Origin: Calliopum simillimum
Taxonomy: Eukaryota; Arthropoda; Insecta; Diptera; Lauxaniidae
NCBI GenBank assembly: GCA_951812925.1
Contig: OX638371.1
Coordinates: 41,328,101 to 41,392,100, forward strand
DNA: 64,000 bases
Reading direction: 5' to 3'
Shown here: positions 21,956 through 33,780 of the stretch, piece after piece
How the letters are laid out: every line of letters starts with the position of its first letter
Numbering within the stretch: position 1 is the stretch's first letter
Position numbers and translations under genes: made by a program
Notes under the pieces: generated by a model
Databases searched by the model: none
Told to the model about the DNA's origin: nothing
The model's input: only the letters and a program-made list of their open reading frames with translations

Positions 21956-22036
21956 AGAGCCGTTTTTTTTTTTTTTTTGCTAATTGGCTAAGGAGGTAGG
22001 TGTGCGCGGATATGTCAAACGGTAGCCTAGGTCTTG
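21956..22036 (-). pseudogene. Target gene fragment flanking the LTR element (left)
   Basis: Continuation, across the LTR insertion, of the HTH fragment at 30049-30215: the minus frame reads RLNSQ before and DLGYRLTY after the CTTG target. Confidence 0.35.
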
Positions 22037-22741
22037 TGTAATGGGTGGTAAAGGAGGCAGGGCACGATGGCGAATGAGAGCCCTGGCTTGAGCTCGCCGG
22101 AAAATGGTGGGACGTTTTCGCCTCCATGAGCCGTTGCATTTAAAAAATTTTATAACGTGCCAAAATAAACTGTCAAAAAAAAAAACCCCAAAAATGAAAG
22201 AGGTAGTAAGGGTATGCAGAGGGTTGCACAAAAGAAAAAAGAAGAAACATTAACACTTAACCATTGACAGGAGATTGGACATGACATTTCCATTGAGCAT
22301 TTGATCTTTTCAAATTAAATTTACTGGTGACACCAATTGACGTTGGCTCTCTTTGGCGGCCCACCCCTTGACTTTATTTTCCTTGAATTTGTGTCGAATA
22401 AGAATTGGAGTCGGATTAATTTTTCTATTTTCGGGATTAGTAGGCCTTTAATTATGAATTATTTGTAAAATATATCCAAATTGTTACCTGTCTGCTTTGA
22501 TTCTTCCAAATTATTTTCCAGTATAATGTCGTCGTCTTCAGTTCCCAAAATGAAAGAACCGGAAGTTTGTTATATTGACTATGAACGGCCATGATATTAT
22601 TGTCATTTGACACCACTTAGCTTTTTGACATTTGTAAGGTCTGATAAGTTGGAAATTCGATGGGCCCGGTCAGAAGGTTGGCGTGTTCGCACGAATATCA
22701 CAAAGGTTGGTTAGTTGGTTTGTTCACACGTGAGCTTTACA
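22037..22741 (-). repeat. 3' LTR
   Basis: Plus-strand ends TGTAATGGGTGG and GTGAGCTTTACA. It is near-identical to the other LTR with scattered substitutions and small indels. The adjacent internal sequence (22742 onward) is not clearly purine-rich on the minus strand, so the polypurine tract is degraded or unusual. Confidence 0.9.
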
Positions 22742-22759
22742 AAGCCAGCCGTTTGGAAC

Positions 22760-23870
22760 GCCTAATTAGGAGGTACAAAATGTTGGGAACACCCGAAGGC
22801 CGGACACGCTATCCATTAATAAAAACATTTAATTTCTATGTAAGTCAGCAAAATGATTTTGTTTTAGGCAAAAATCTGCGATTGTAATCCAAAACGTTCT
22901 CTTAACTGAATTGTTCCATGCGTATTTTGAAGTGCAATTTCCAGTTAAATTGATGATTATATAAGCGAGGTTCAATGCCTTCAGCGATTAATTGGTCCTT
23001 ATTTTGATTCCAAAACTTGTGCCACTCATCGTTGTACATAGGATTGGTTTGAGGACAACTGTAGTATAGTTTATACAATGTATTCAGGTCATAAATTTTA
23101 CTGTTAATTTCCTGTCGACACAATTGCTACGTATCTCCTTGATGTATTGGAGATAGGGTTTTATTTTTGTGTCTGTTGTCAGTGCAAAATACAGAACAAG
23201 AGCGCATAATATTACTATCACATTGAACATTTTCTTTACTTTGCTTACACCGGTCATCGTCATTGTAGTGAACTTTCACGTGGCCATCAAGGCAGTGGTG
23301 CCACAGTGCTTCGAGTTCTACGAAATTGATAAGAAGGTACTTCAGGACATACATTAAACGTTTGTTCTAGCATTCCACTTGGAGACTTGGCAGAACCGTT
23401 CTTCGTCCTATATATGTAACTTTCTTTACTCTAGGTGATATCAGCAAATGATGGACCGTTAGGTTCTGAGGCATGACGAAAGGAATGTACCTTTGACCGT
23501 ATTGCAAGCCGATTTCAATTGTAACTATTTTCCAAACATTCATATGATAGACCATGGTGTTGCTCAATTGATGCGGCCAATTTTAACAATAATGTATCAT
23601 ATGCCACGTGAGATGATAAGTTACCACAATGTTGCCTGAATTCTCTTATTGCTGTGGGGAAATATTTTGCACAGTATTTCATGCGATGATTATGACCAAC
23701 AAGGTGATTTTGCATACTCAAACCGTCAAATTTAAGATCACATAGGCTACATTCATATTGTGGTGAAGAATCGTTGCGATCTTTAATTATTTTGATGACG
23801 TACTCAATGCCTATGAGTCCCGTTATTTCAACATCTCTAAGAGATTTTTTGAAAACTTCGGTTCATGGCG
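22760..23870 (-). pseudogene. U1-like zinc-finger coding region in the LTR element's 3' part
   Basis: Position of env in retrovirus-like elements, but the sequence is not env-like: no signal peptide, no membrane segment. The minus-strand frame starts near 23860 (VFKKSLRDVEITGLIGIEYV), leads into a single C2H2/U1-type finger, YECSLCDLKFDGLSMQNHLV followed by GHNH (C-x2-C-x12-H-x4-H), then HRMKYCAKYFP. After a frameshift near 23540 another frame runs through two stop codons (23367, 23127) to 22902 and ends in an aromatic-rich block, MYNDEWHKFWNQNKDQLIAE and FNWKLHFKIRMEQ. I do not recognise the gene. Such fingers bind RNA or DNA in host proteins, so capture of host sequence is the simplest reading, but an unrelated element gene is possible. 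Confidence 0.45.
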
Positions 23871-24001
23871 CTGTCTCATGTTTATAACCATTTTTACTCT
23901 TATCTTGTTGACTGGTGTAATTATTGTCTAACTATGAAACTATAGCAATAGTTTACTTACAATACCTTAATCATTTTATATACTTTAAAGAAATAACTTA
24001 A

Positions 24002-24996
24002 CACATTGACTGCCATGGCTATTGATTTCAATAGCCAGTACAGTTTCATTCAGGCTTGTGGCTATTGATTTCCATAGCCAGTAGTTTTTTGTTATTTTGC
24101 CTTGTCATGAAAAATGCATTGCCTCTAGAAACAAAATTCAATACAAAATGGAAAGACTAGTACCACTCTTAGTGCTAAGTGAACTTGGTTTGAGGAGTTT
24201 GTGGTTTGCTTAGATTTTATAGACATTTATTTTGAGGACTAATAAAAACTATTTCAGTGTGAGAAAATTCTAATAGCTAGAAGTCGAAAAAATAGCGCTA
24301 GGGTTCTCAAACAATGCATACCTTAATATTTCTAAGCTATATGTGTAAGTTTGGACGAATTGGAACAACTCTAGCTTTATTTTTTCGACTTGGTCAAAAT
24401 TATGATTTTCCCACAATGTGTGCATTCGCCATCTTGGATTTAAGAATTCTCAAATTCTGGATTCAAATTCGTGATCAGCGACCCCCAAAACCCCCGGGTG
24501 ATGAAATTTACGTCGAAATATTAAAAAAATATTATTTTACGCTTCTTTTCGGCGCGTTTTACAACGTCGCCATATTGAAATTTTGAAAAGCGCTACTGGG
24601 CTTTCGAAAGCTTTTGAAAAAACGAAAATGTTGGGATCCAAAACTTTATTTTCTGTCCGCACAAAATCTCGTGACGGAGGTGGCTGGTTGACGTGAAACG
24701 TCCCATATATATTTATATACAGTACTGTTAACTCTATAACACTTCTTTCTTCGTTCTGGCTATTGAAAATAATAGCCATGGCACTTGGCAAACAGATAGA
24801 CGTCTATATTTACATAGGGTGCCGTGGCTATGATATTCAATAGCCAGGACTAAATCTTTTCTAGGACTTCCAAAAGTTGTAGAAACGCAACTAAACACCT
24901 AACAATGACTGTTATTTCATATAAATCATGAAAATAAAAAAAAAAATTTTTGGCACCCTGGGAAACAGTACAAAAATTGGTCTGGCAGTCAATGTG
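24002..24996. mobile_element. 995-bp TTAA-flanked piggyBac-type MITE
   Basis: TTAA at 23998-24001 and 24997-25000; ends CACATTGACTGCCA and TGGCAGTCAATGTG. Four palindromic copies of TGGCTATTGA...TCAATAGCCA lie subterminally (about 24017, 24059, 24757, 24821). The interior includes a low-complexity stretch (CGACCCCCAAAACCCCCGGG) seen in other insect repeats. No transposase is encoded; the two ~85-90 codon frames in it look accidental. Confidence 0.88.
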
Positions 24997-25245
24997 TTAA
25001 ACTGTGATTGAAATTTACACAAATCAAAGTCCACAGTCCATTCATGTTTAAATGTTTCAAAAATTTCAGTAATAAGACATAAGCTAAACTGGTGGATTTA
25101 TATGCTTAGGAAATAACATATATTAACCTTTCGTTAAAACCTCTAATTTTTTTGTGGAACAGACCTTGTGCAAACAAATCGTTAATATGGTTTATAACTT
25201 TAATTTTGATTTTACAAATTACTCTTTGAATAAAATCGGTTTTTA

Positions 25246-26320
25246 CTAGCGCGATACTGTTTTTGCAAAAAAAAAAACTTGACATTGCTTCAAATGCTGC
25301 GCATGCACAGTCCCGATGCGTTTTCCTTGCATTGTTTCGATTTCATACATGGTTTTGCCAATTCGGCTAACGACACGACATTTCAGCCAAGGGCGACAAA
25401 GTTTTGAATTGAGCCCTTTAGCGAAATCACTATGACTAAAGTTCTTTCGGAACACTTTCTGCCCTGGTCTAAAAACAATTTCCCTACTCCTTCTATTATA
25501 ATACTTCACATTTCTTTCATATGCTTTATGCAACTGTTTTTTTAAACGGTTTCTCATTAGTTCTAGTCTTTCAGATTTTGTCAAGATATTTGACTCAGGA
25601 TTTTCTAAGATATTAAGTTTTCTTGCGATTTTGTAAGCGCTAGCATGGGTGAACATATTGCAACCAAATAATGCGAAATATGGCTTAACTCCGATTGAAG
25701 CATGTACTGAGGATCTCAGTGCACACTCAATGTTGGATAAATTTTGATTCCATTTAGCTTTGTCATTATCTAAATATGTCCCTATTGAGGCCATGATGGA
25801 TTGATTAACCCTTTCACTGGCGTTAGCCTGTGGGGCATGGAATGCAGAACGCATATGTTTAATTCCAAATGTCTCTAATAATTCTTTAAATTCTTAACCG
25901 ATAAACTGGGGCCCATTATCAGAATGGATTGTTTCGGGTACCCCGAACTTATGAAAACTTTAACTGTAAGAAATTTAATTATAGCTTTCGCCGTCGCCTT
26001 CGAAAGTGCTTTCAGTAGTACAAATTTTGTCTGATGGTCTAATACAATAAAAATGTATGAATTCCCACTTTGTGAACGAGTATAGGGCCCTAGGAAGTCT
26101 ATGTAGAGTTTTTGAAAAGCTCTGCTTGTGTTGACTTCAGCACCCATTGGAGGTCTAAGAATTTTATTGGTTGGTTTGCACTCTTTGCAAACTTCTCAGT
26201 TTCTGACAAAGTCCCAAACCTCACTACACATCCATGGCCAAAAGAAATATTCACGAATTCTGCTCAAAGTTTTGGCTATTCCACCATGTATCGAAACGCT
26301 TGATGTATCTGCCTACCGAA
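25246..26320 (-). pseudogene. Retrotransposon integrase
   Basis: Gypsy-type integrase in broken frames: remnant HHCC zinc module (IHGGIAKTLSRI, then EVCKEC where an upstream Cys codon is now a stop), the core with KLYIDFLGPY (first Asp, about 26099), HSDNGPQF (second Asp, 25920) and NASERVNQSI (Glu, 25815). The second Asp and the Glu are 35 codons apart, as in DD35E. A C-terminal domain follows (NVKYYNRRSREIVFRPGQKV, then KCRVVSRIGKTMYEIE), ending at 25246. A frameshift and stop lie just after SDNGPQF. Start positions are not meaningful because it is part of a polyprotein. Confidence 0.88.
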
Positions 26321-26740
26321 CAATATTCTCAATCAGCTCTTTCGGGATCCACAGTTTCCACGAGTGGTCCTCGTTAACTGGGTCACCATCATAAAAACTT
26401 GTTCGTTTGTATACATATCCATCAAGGAATTTGATATCTAGCAATCTATCAGTAGTCTCTTTCACAGTTTGAATGAATTCTTTGTATTTATCACTTTTAA
26501 ATGCCTCTGAATTTAAATCTATTATTTCGAAATGATGAGATAAATCTAACTCTTCCATATCGAGTCGAGATAGCATGTCAGATACGACGTTTTTAGAACC
26601 TTTTCGGTGTTGTATCTTCTTGCTCAAATATCTTTCTTTTTTTTCTAGATAATTTTCTAATCTAATGTGGTACGGAATAATTTCCCTTAATTTGCAGATT
26701 TTATCATCTACCTTAATTTTTTTTTTTTGCATTATTCTTC
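26313..26740 (-). pseudogene. RNase H end and linker of pol
   Basis: IQHRKGSKNVVSDMLSRLD is the conserved end of gypsy RNase H (HRKGxxNxxADxLSR), followed by the acidic linker to integrase. Upstream, where RT and most of RNase H should be, the sequence goes almost directly to the gag zinc knuckles, so 1.5 kb or more of protease-RT-RNase H has been deleted (size inferred from the family). Confidence 0.8.
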
Positions 26741-26829
26741 AATATTATCACTTGCTTATTGTCTAAACTCGATCTATCAAAACTATAATTCAAATCTACT
26801 GGTCGTATTGAGTCTGACAAGCAACCCCA

Positions 26830-28347
26830 GTTCGTTTCATGCTCCTCTGATTGTTTCCCTGGCATCGGACACATTGAGGAGTAATCGTATTTTCAGCTCC
26901 ACATTTGAAGCAGAAAATGTTTCATTGGGTTGAACTACACTCAAAATACGTATGGCCTACAACGTGACAGTTCCAACAAACTAGCTTTGGATATGGTTTT
27001 TGTGCAACTTTTTGCGCAGTCAATGCTTCAACATCGTAATAATCAAGTTGTGGATCTTCATGTTCTAATTCGTTGACTTTTCGATACTGCCTATTGCGAA
27101 AATGTTCGCTTTCTTTTTGTCTTTTAGCAATATTTCTTTCGGCCCCCTTGCATTCTTCTTGTACTAATATGGATAGGGAAAATGAGCTGTGATAAACCGT
27201 CTTTCAAATTATCTTTTGCTATCCTAACTAGTTCAAATTCTGGTATCTCATCATGCATTTGATTTTTCAACACCATGATAGCCTTCCAAAAATCTTTAGC
27301 CGATTCATTATATGTCTGCCGCCGTTCCATTATTTTTCTCTGTATTTCATAATCGCTTTAATATCTTCTAAATTTTCTCAACATCGTCGACTTTAAACAA
27401 TCCCATTGAATAATACAATATGACCTTCTGTAGCCCCAAAACCATTCATAAGCTTCACCTGCCAACAATTGATGAAAGTTTTTGATTAAATCTTCCCATG
27501 GGCAATTATAATCCTGTCGAAGAACTTCCACTTGGAACACAAAATCTTCGACAGTTTTTGATTTTACCGAGCCATCAAATTGCTTAACTCGAGAAGCCTA
27601 GAATTTGGTGGATGGCTGTAGTGAGCGTAAAAGTTTGTGGGATTTTGTTATTGTACAAGTTGGGGGTTTGGTATGCTATGGTTAACATAACGACAGTTAG
27701 GGAAATCATTGAAATACTGAAAATCGCGATAATTATTCTGATCCGGAACCTGGGGCTCTGTACTAACTGGCTCTTGCTCTTCAGGTTGCCTATTGTTTTG
27801 GTTGTTTGACCTATTCTGGTTATCTAACCCTTGTTTCAAACGCTCACGGATACAAATCACAAATCACTACCTCCTGCATAATATTTGCTTGTACTGCCCC
27901 TGAACTTGCACTCACGTAGTCTCGCAATGTTAAACCCTGTTCATTAACTATAGTATTTGGTGTTATTATTTGAGGCCTTTGTTGCTGTGGTACCTCACTT
28001 GAACGAGCTTGGCCGAATGTCTCTCCATCTCCTTGTGCCGAAATACTGCTATAAATTGGAGAAGTTATGGTGCTGGAACCATTATTTGAAACAAGACCAG
28101 AAGTAGTCACAATACCGAGGCTACTACTTGCGGTAACGCTAGCTGTGGTAACCATGGCAGCCAAGATTGGGCCTGAAGTGGTTACAGTAGTGTTAGTCGT
28201 AGTTGACATTTCGAGTACTGTTCTGCTTTGCCTAACTAAATTTGAATTTGACCTTAAGGGTATACCTCTTATAGCTGTGTTTTCTCTGCCTGTATACTGT
28301 CTATTACTTTCTGATAGCTTATGTCCTGATCTCAGGTTCATAACCAA
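26830..28347 (-). pseudogene. Retrotransposon gag (matrix/capsid/nucleocapsid)
   Basis: Start ATG at 28347 or the inner MNLRSG; that M-N-x-R-S-G start is common in insect gypsy gag. A Thr/Ser-rich N-terminal region (28347-27844), then after frameshifts the capsid helices (27600-27124: LIKNFHQLLAGEAYEWFWGY, YNESAKDFWKAI), then two zinc knuckles at about 27000-26860: CWNCHVVGHTYFEC and CFKCGAENTITPQC. The second lacks the standard His. Several stops and frameshifts. Confidence 0.8.
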
Positions 28348-29322
28348 TCCCGTACTTAATAAAAGAAATCAAACTTACTTTGCCACAAAAATTAAAAATT
28401 TAGAAATTATTTGCTATATGGGAAAAATATTAAAATTTTGGAAATATGTTATTTAAATAAATGTATAATTAGTTGAAATCACATAAAAAACTCAATAAAC
28501 TATGTTAATAAATAGATTAAGAAAAATAAATACTACTTACGAACAATCTGTCAAACAAACAAATGAAAGAAAATTGTTATAAATATTTATCTTTAGAAAT
28601 TTTATGGTTAAGGATATTGTTGCAGTATTCACAAATCAATCAAAAAAACAATTTGTTAATTTATTTGAAATTGTCTTATTTTTAATTGTAAGTCTTATTC
28701 ACTCTAACTTAGATAAAATGAAAAAGAATCAATTTTTTGTATTAAAAAGTGAAAAATGTTGCATATATAAAAAATTTTTAGAAACTCTAAATGTTGATAT
28801 AGGAAATGTCCTGGAAAGAAGGATAGAAGTAGATGACTAATAGGTATGGCGAAATCAAGTTTAGACAACTTCGGCTCCATCGGTGGTCGCGAATGAAATT
28901 GTATTATTAACAATTAGCATGACATACCAACCGATTGAGCTGAAGTGTCGCCAAAAAATCTCGAAAAGGGAGAAAATGCGGAAAATGGACAAAACTGAAA
29001 CCGAAACACAACATCAAGGGGGGTTTTCTTTCAATCGGGTCAGCCCGTTTAAGCTCTGGTCACCGTCGCAACGCAGGCATAGCCAACTGGCTTTCCGGGA
29101 CATACGAAGACCTCGGCTTTAAAGCCTGATGCGAGTGAAAGACGGAGAGAGAAGGAAGTGGAAAGGATGGAAATTGTCTGTCAGCCGAACCGAATCTCTA
29201 AAGTGTAGATTGTCGTCGCAACGCAGGCATAGCCGTTGGCTATCCGAGACATACGATAATCCAGCCTTCGAAACCCGATGTGACTGACAGAACAAGGAAA
29301 AGGGAAAGGCATTCTTTCAAAT
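28348..29322 (-). other. 5' leader of the LTR element
   Basis: About 1 kb of untranslated leader between primer site and gag. It holds two ~150-bp direct repeats starting CGTCGCAACGCAGGCATAGC at 29064 and 29214; the rest is AT-rich. Confidence 0.6.
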
Positions 29323-29342
29323 GCCCCATATGTTGGGCGCCA
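29323..29342 (-). promoter_or_regulatory. Primer-binding site, tRNA-Lys type
   Basis: Read on the minus strand three bases inside the 5' LTR: TGGCGCCCAACATATGGGGC. This fits the tRNA-Lys primer-site pattern TGGCGCCCAAC-G-TGGGGC with a small internal difference. It fixes the orientation of the element. Confidence 0.75.
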
Positions 29343-29345
29343 AAA

Positions 29346-30048
29346 TGTAATTGGATGTAAAGGAAGCGTGGCATGATGGCGAATGAGAGCCCTGACTTGA
29401 GCTCGCCGGAAAATGGCGGGACGTTTTCGCTTCCATGAGCCGTTGCATTTAAAAAATTTTATAATGTTCCAAAATAAACTGTCAAAAAAAACCCCAAAAA
29501 TGAAAGAGATAGTAAGGGTATGCAGAGGATTGCACAAAAGAAAAACGAAGCAACATTAAAAACTTAACCATTGACAGGAGATTGGACATGACATTTCCAT
29601 TGAGCATTTGATCTTTTCAAATTAAATTTACTGGAGACACCAATTGACGTTGGCTCTCTTCGGCGGCCCACCCCTTGACTCTATTTCCCTTGAATTTGTG
29701 TCGAATAAGAAATGGAGTCGGATTAATTTTTCTATTTTCGGGATTATTAGGCCTTTAATTATGAATTATTTGTAAAATATATCCAAATTGTTACCTATCT
29801 CCTTTGATTCTTCCAAATTATTTTCCAGTATAATGTCGTCGTCTTCAGTTCCCAAAATGAAAGAACCGGAAGTTTGTTATATTGACTATGAACGGCCATG
29901 ATATTATTGTCATTTGACACTACTTAGCTTTTTGACATTTGTAAGGTCTGATAAGTTGGAAATTCGATGGGCCCGTTCAGAAGGTTGGCGTGTTCACACG
30001 AATATCACAAAGGTTGGTTAGTTGGTTTGTTCACACGTGACCGTTACA
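29346..30048 (-). repeat. 5' LTR
   Basis: Plus-strand ends TGTAATTGGATG and GACCGTTACA. It should contain promoter and polyadenylation signals on the minus strand; I could not assign them with confidence. Confidence 0.9.
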
Positions 30049-30215
30049 CTTGCGAATTTAGTCGCTATGGAGCGAGAGTTACAAAAACGGTGATTTCTAT
30101 AACTGCCACGTTTTCTGGCTTTTCTGATGATCTTGGTCGCCCCGATTTTGGTTTTCCAATGTTGTACCAGTCTCTTCAAACTTCTTCACCCATTTTCGAT
30201 CGAGAGGAATGCTTG
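30049..30215 (-). pseudogene. HTH domain fragment of a mariner-like (DUF4817-type) protein
   Basis: Minus-strand frames read KWVKKFEETGTTLENQN and, after a 1-base shift, GRPRSSEKPENVAVIE, the W-x-x-x-F-x-x-T-G-S/T...G-R-P-R-S...P-E-N pattern of the helix-turn-helix found in many insect Tc1/mariner-like proteins. The LTR element inserted 3' of it; the frame resumes at 22036. Confidence 0.45.
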
Positions 30216-33200
30216 GTAGAGCTGGAAAACAATCTATGTTCGCAACCATCAATGTTTTCGAGGTTTTTAAAGTAAAACATCGATACTATCGATGTTTTTC
30301 TAAAAATAAGAAAAAATTTAAAAAAAAATTCCATTATTTTTGATGAAAGAAATTGATATTCATGAATTTTGTTCAAGATTAGTAATTTATCTAAAATAGA
30401 AGATCTTTGCTCATAGTTTAAGATACGAAAAAGGGGCGATCTGTTCAATGCATGTAAAGTGTATTATCGAAGTTGAAATGTTAAAAAATATATATTGCGA
30501 ACGAGTTTCTTAAACATTTCCTGTCAAGTGTGTCATTAATATATGGCGTAAAATGAAAAACTCAAGATTTAAGATATCGAAGCTCAAAGTTTGTCAATTT
30601 TTACAGAACTTTCCTGAAATATGATAAATGAGTTAAGAAACAAAAAGCTCCATTTTCTAATAGGATTTTTGTATAGATTTCTGTAAGGAAAATTCATCCT
30701 AAATACAACTCAATACATGTGAAGGAAGTGAAATTTATGCTTAAAAAAACTATGCGTGACACTTATGTAGTAACGCCAATTTTTCGGCCATGGTAGAAGG
30801 ATCACATCTTTATATAAAGAATTATGTACCTTCCAATACATCAAATGGTCGCTTTCGATGGCGTTCCGAAATATTAACGAAGGATTATATGCCTTCCGTC
30901 CTGCTTGATTTTACTTTCGATAAAATTTTGTTTTGCAAAAACGCTAACACTTCATGCGATATTACATGTAGGGCATATGCCCATAGCGCACTCAGAGTTT
31001 TTCGTTTCCGCGCCGCTTCCCTCCGTTTGCCCACAAACAAATTTTCGATTGATCGCTTACTTTTTTTTAATTGATCCACTATACAAACATTATTTTAGAA
31101 CATATGTGCTTAAATTTTCAATTGTTAAAAAGTAGGCGTGGGGCTTCTTTTTTTGCGACCACTGCATGGTATTTGCGTTCGGCACCTAAATCAAATTTTA
31201 TCAAAATAAGGTTTTATGGTTTGCGCTATGTAACGGGATGTAATGAAAAGTGGCGCAAAAATTACTTGCGGCCTTGAGATTTTAACGCGGCCAAAGAAGT
31301 TTCATTACAAAACCTTGAAAACGAAATAGTCGAAATTTTCTTATGCAGAAGAAAATTTTACAGCAAACAGTTTTTATAACTTTTGGGAACTCACCTCCAC
31401 ATCTATGTACCTATGCAAAACTTTGGAAAATAGTTGCAACTTTAGAGGAAAGAACACCACGACGTCTTTCATAAGCCCACTATAATCTGGCCTTAGCTTA
31501 AGACACGCACCCGGGTGATGCTTGTATTACAACTAATGATGAATGAACAATGAAAAAACCTTGCACCTTGAAGCGGACTTGCAAAAACACAAAAGCAAAC
31601 GTTAGCGCAACAAAACTGCTTAGATACAAAGAAGGAGAAAGCACGAAATTAATTTACAAAAACCAACCATGCAACAATGAATGAAGGAATGAACGCCGAG
31701 TTGAAACAAAAAACCGTAAAGACTGTGAGTAAATCTTGGTGGGATAATCGTGCTGCCACTAACTATAGAGCAACACATGTGCGGATTCCCATAGTTTGCC
31801 ACTTCTTTACCGGAAAGATTTATGAGCGACATTTGCTGTAAGTGTTGCTCATTTTCGATATTCATGGCTTGGACATGAACCTAAGTGCTTGTCTTTAGTC
31901 ATAATGGGATTGTGATTTTTTCAGAGTAAAATGTTTCCACTTTCATCAACAACTCGCTTCGACAGCAACGCAACGTAATGCTGCGCAACGTTCCGCAGCC
32001 CTGTATGTGGCGTTGCTAAATTGATGCACATCACGTGAACACCACACTTAAGACTGAAATAAAACATATTCTGCTCTTATCCAGGTGGGTCGTAGGAGTA
32101 GACGACAAATAAAAAATCGCTTTTAATTTGTTAAATGGCGACCAAGCCCGTTTGGAGATGTACACATACACACATACGATGTTCCAGTGTAGAGCAATAC
32201 CAAATATTTTTTTTTTAAATATCTTTTTGAGACATTTTAGAATGGATAGGGCGATGTATGCGCATTTGTGTAGATATATTCATTAATTAGTTCCATTCAC
32301 TTAAATGATAAGGCTCATAACTCCTAAACCAAAACTTTCAAACTACCGAAATTACTTTGAAAATCGATCGAAATGCATTTGCTCACTGTTCACTTTTTTC
32401 AATTTACTCAGTTTCTTACGGATTTACGGACTTGAAATTATTTTTTGGCGTCCTCCATTGGTTTTGCCTAACAAAAACTGTTGGGCCAAACGCGGAAGTC
32501 TAACTAGGGCCTCTTATAAGATATAGTTGTGCTCCACACATTTTCCCAATAAGGAACCGCTTATACCACAATCAATTAATTTGGGACTAGCTTCAAATGT
32601 CCTCAATAGTACACCATTATATGCGGTACTTGAGTAAACAAAGAGTTACCGAACTTCGGCAACTGTTCGTTTACCATTAGTCAAATCGAGTAGAGTACCA
32701 TGTTAAAAAGTTTCAGCGCTATCGTTGTTCACCTAAATGTTGGTTCGTCCTCTCGCAGAATCGGTCATACATATATAATTTTAAATTAACTAATTTTGCG
32801 GTTAAATTTTGGAATTTTCGCTAAGAATAATAATAATAAGCGATGTGAAAGATTTTAAAAATCAGCTTTTCTTTTCCATTACCCAACACTATGTGTAGAA
32901 AACAACCAATAATCCATTTGATCCTGAACTTGGAAGATTTTGTTTTTTACTACTTTGCTTCAGCACCCTTAACAATGAATGCACCAATTGTGTGGAGAGA
33001 AAGTAGTCGCTTGTAAAACACTTTAGAACACGCATCCTTGTTATGGGTAAAATTTAATTTGTACTGCAATTGTGCTTTCGACTCGAACATTACACGCTCC
33101 TTGTTGCGTGAATGTGGAACGAAAACGATTTTATTTCCACTTAATAATAATATTGCTTTATTCAATGTTATGTTTTGTTGTTTTGTTAGACATGTGTTTG

Positions 33201-33780
33201 CTGTGTTTTATACTTCCCACAAATTTTCGCCCGATTCGTTATGTGGCATTTTAATAATTTATGGTTTTATTAAGCGATATTTTGTGTTGCGAACAGTATT
33301 TTGTGAAATCTTTGGCCGGATTTATACTTTTCGAAGTGTAAACTTAAAGGTGTTTACCTTGCCATCGAAAAAAAAAAAATAAAAAATTTTTTGAGCTTAA
33401 AATATATGACAGTGGCGTTACTCAAAAACCAGTTGATGTAAAAATATGAGCATAGCTAGGAGGGAAAAGAGTGGGTTGTCGACTGTTAAGTCTGCTATGT
33501 ACAGAAAACCCTTTAGTTTTTTCTCAAAAACGGTCAACGGAGATCTCTAAAAATTAATATTTTTGAATGAAAGTTGGGGAGCAAAAACAAGACATTCGGG
33601 TTTTTTTTTTTTTGAGTAAGTCTAATATACATCGGTTAGTACCCAACCGGAGAAATAGAAGCTGCTTCCAAGGGAACCGCATTAGGAGTATATTTTCCTT
33701 TAGAAGTCTAAATGTTTTAATATAAAAATTTTGTTCAACTGCTGTTAAGAAAATGAAACATAAAATTTTTAAAAAGTATA
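30216..33780. other. 3.5-kb stretch with no recognised gene
   Basis: I tested both strands by eye. Frames of 60-115 codons (30790-31074, 31620-31865, 33038-33382) are Phe/Cys/Ser-rich with no motif and look like chance. The phrase GTAGTAACGCCA (30773) and its near-complement GTGGCGTTACT (33412) might be ends of an old element. Nothing else could be supported. Confidence 0.3.

Larger units (their letters stand above)
22037..30048 (-). mobile_element. Ty3/gypsy-type LTR retrotransposon, defective
   Basis: Two direct repeats (705 and 703 bp) with TG...CA ends and an exact 4-bp target duplication CTTG (22033-22036 and 30049-30052). Transcription runs right to left: tRNA-Lys-type primer site next to the right LTR, then leader, gag, zinc knuckles, a deletion of protease/RT/most RNase H, integrase, and a non-canonical 3' region with a zinc-finger frame. 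A TTAA-flanked 995-bp element is inserted in that 3' region. The element is dead because RT is missing and frames are broken. Confidence 0.9.

Noticed and set aside
22902..23721. Interpretation as a retroviral envelope
   Set aside because: No signal peptide, fusion peptide, Cys pattern or transmembrane segment; a zinc finger is present instead.
24314..24791. Two 84-90 codon frames in opposite directions inside the 995-bp MITE
   Set aside because: They overlap each other and low-complexity sequence; the MITE is non-autonomous and nothing matches a transposase.
33038..33382. 114-codon Cys/Phe-rich frame as a secreted or membrane protein
   Set aside because: No clear signal peptide layout, no domain, AT-driven codon use; treated as chance.
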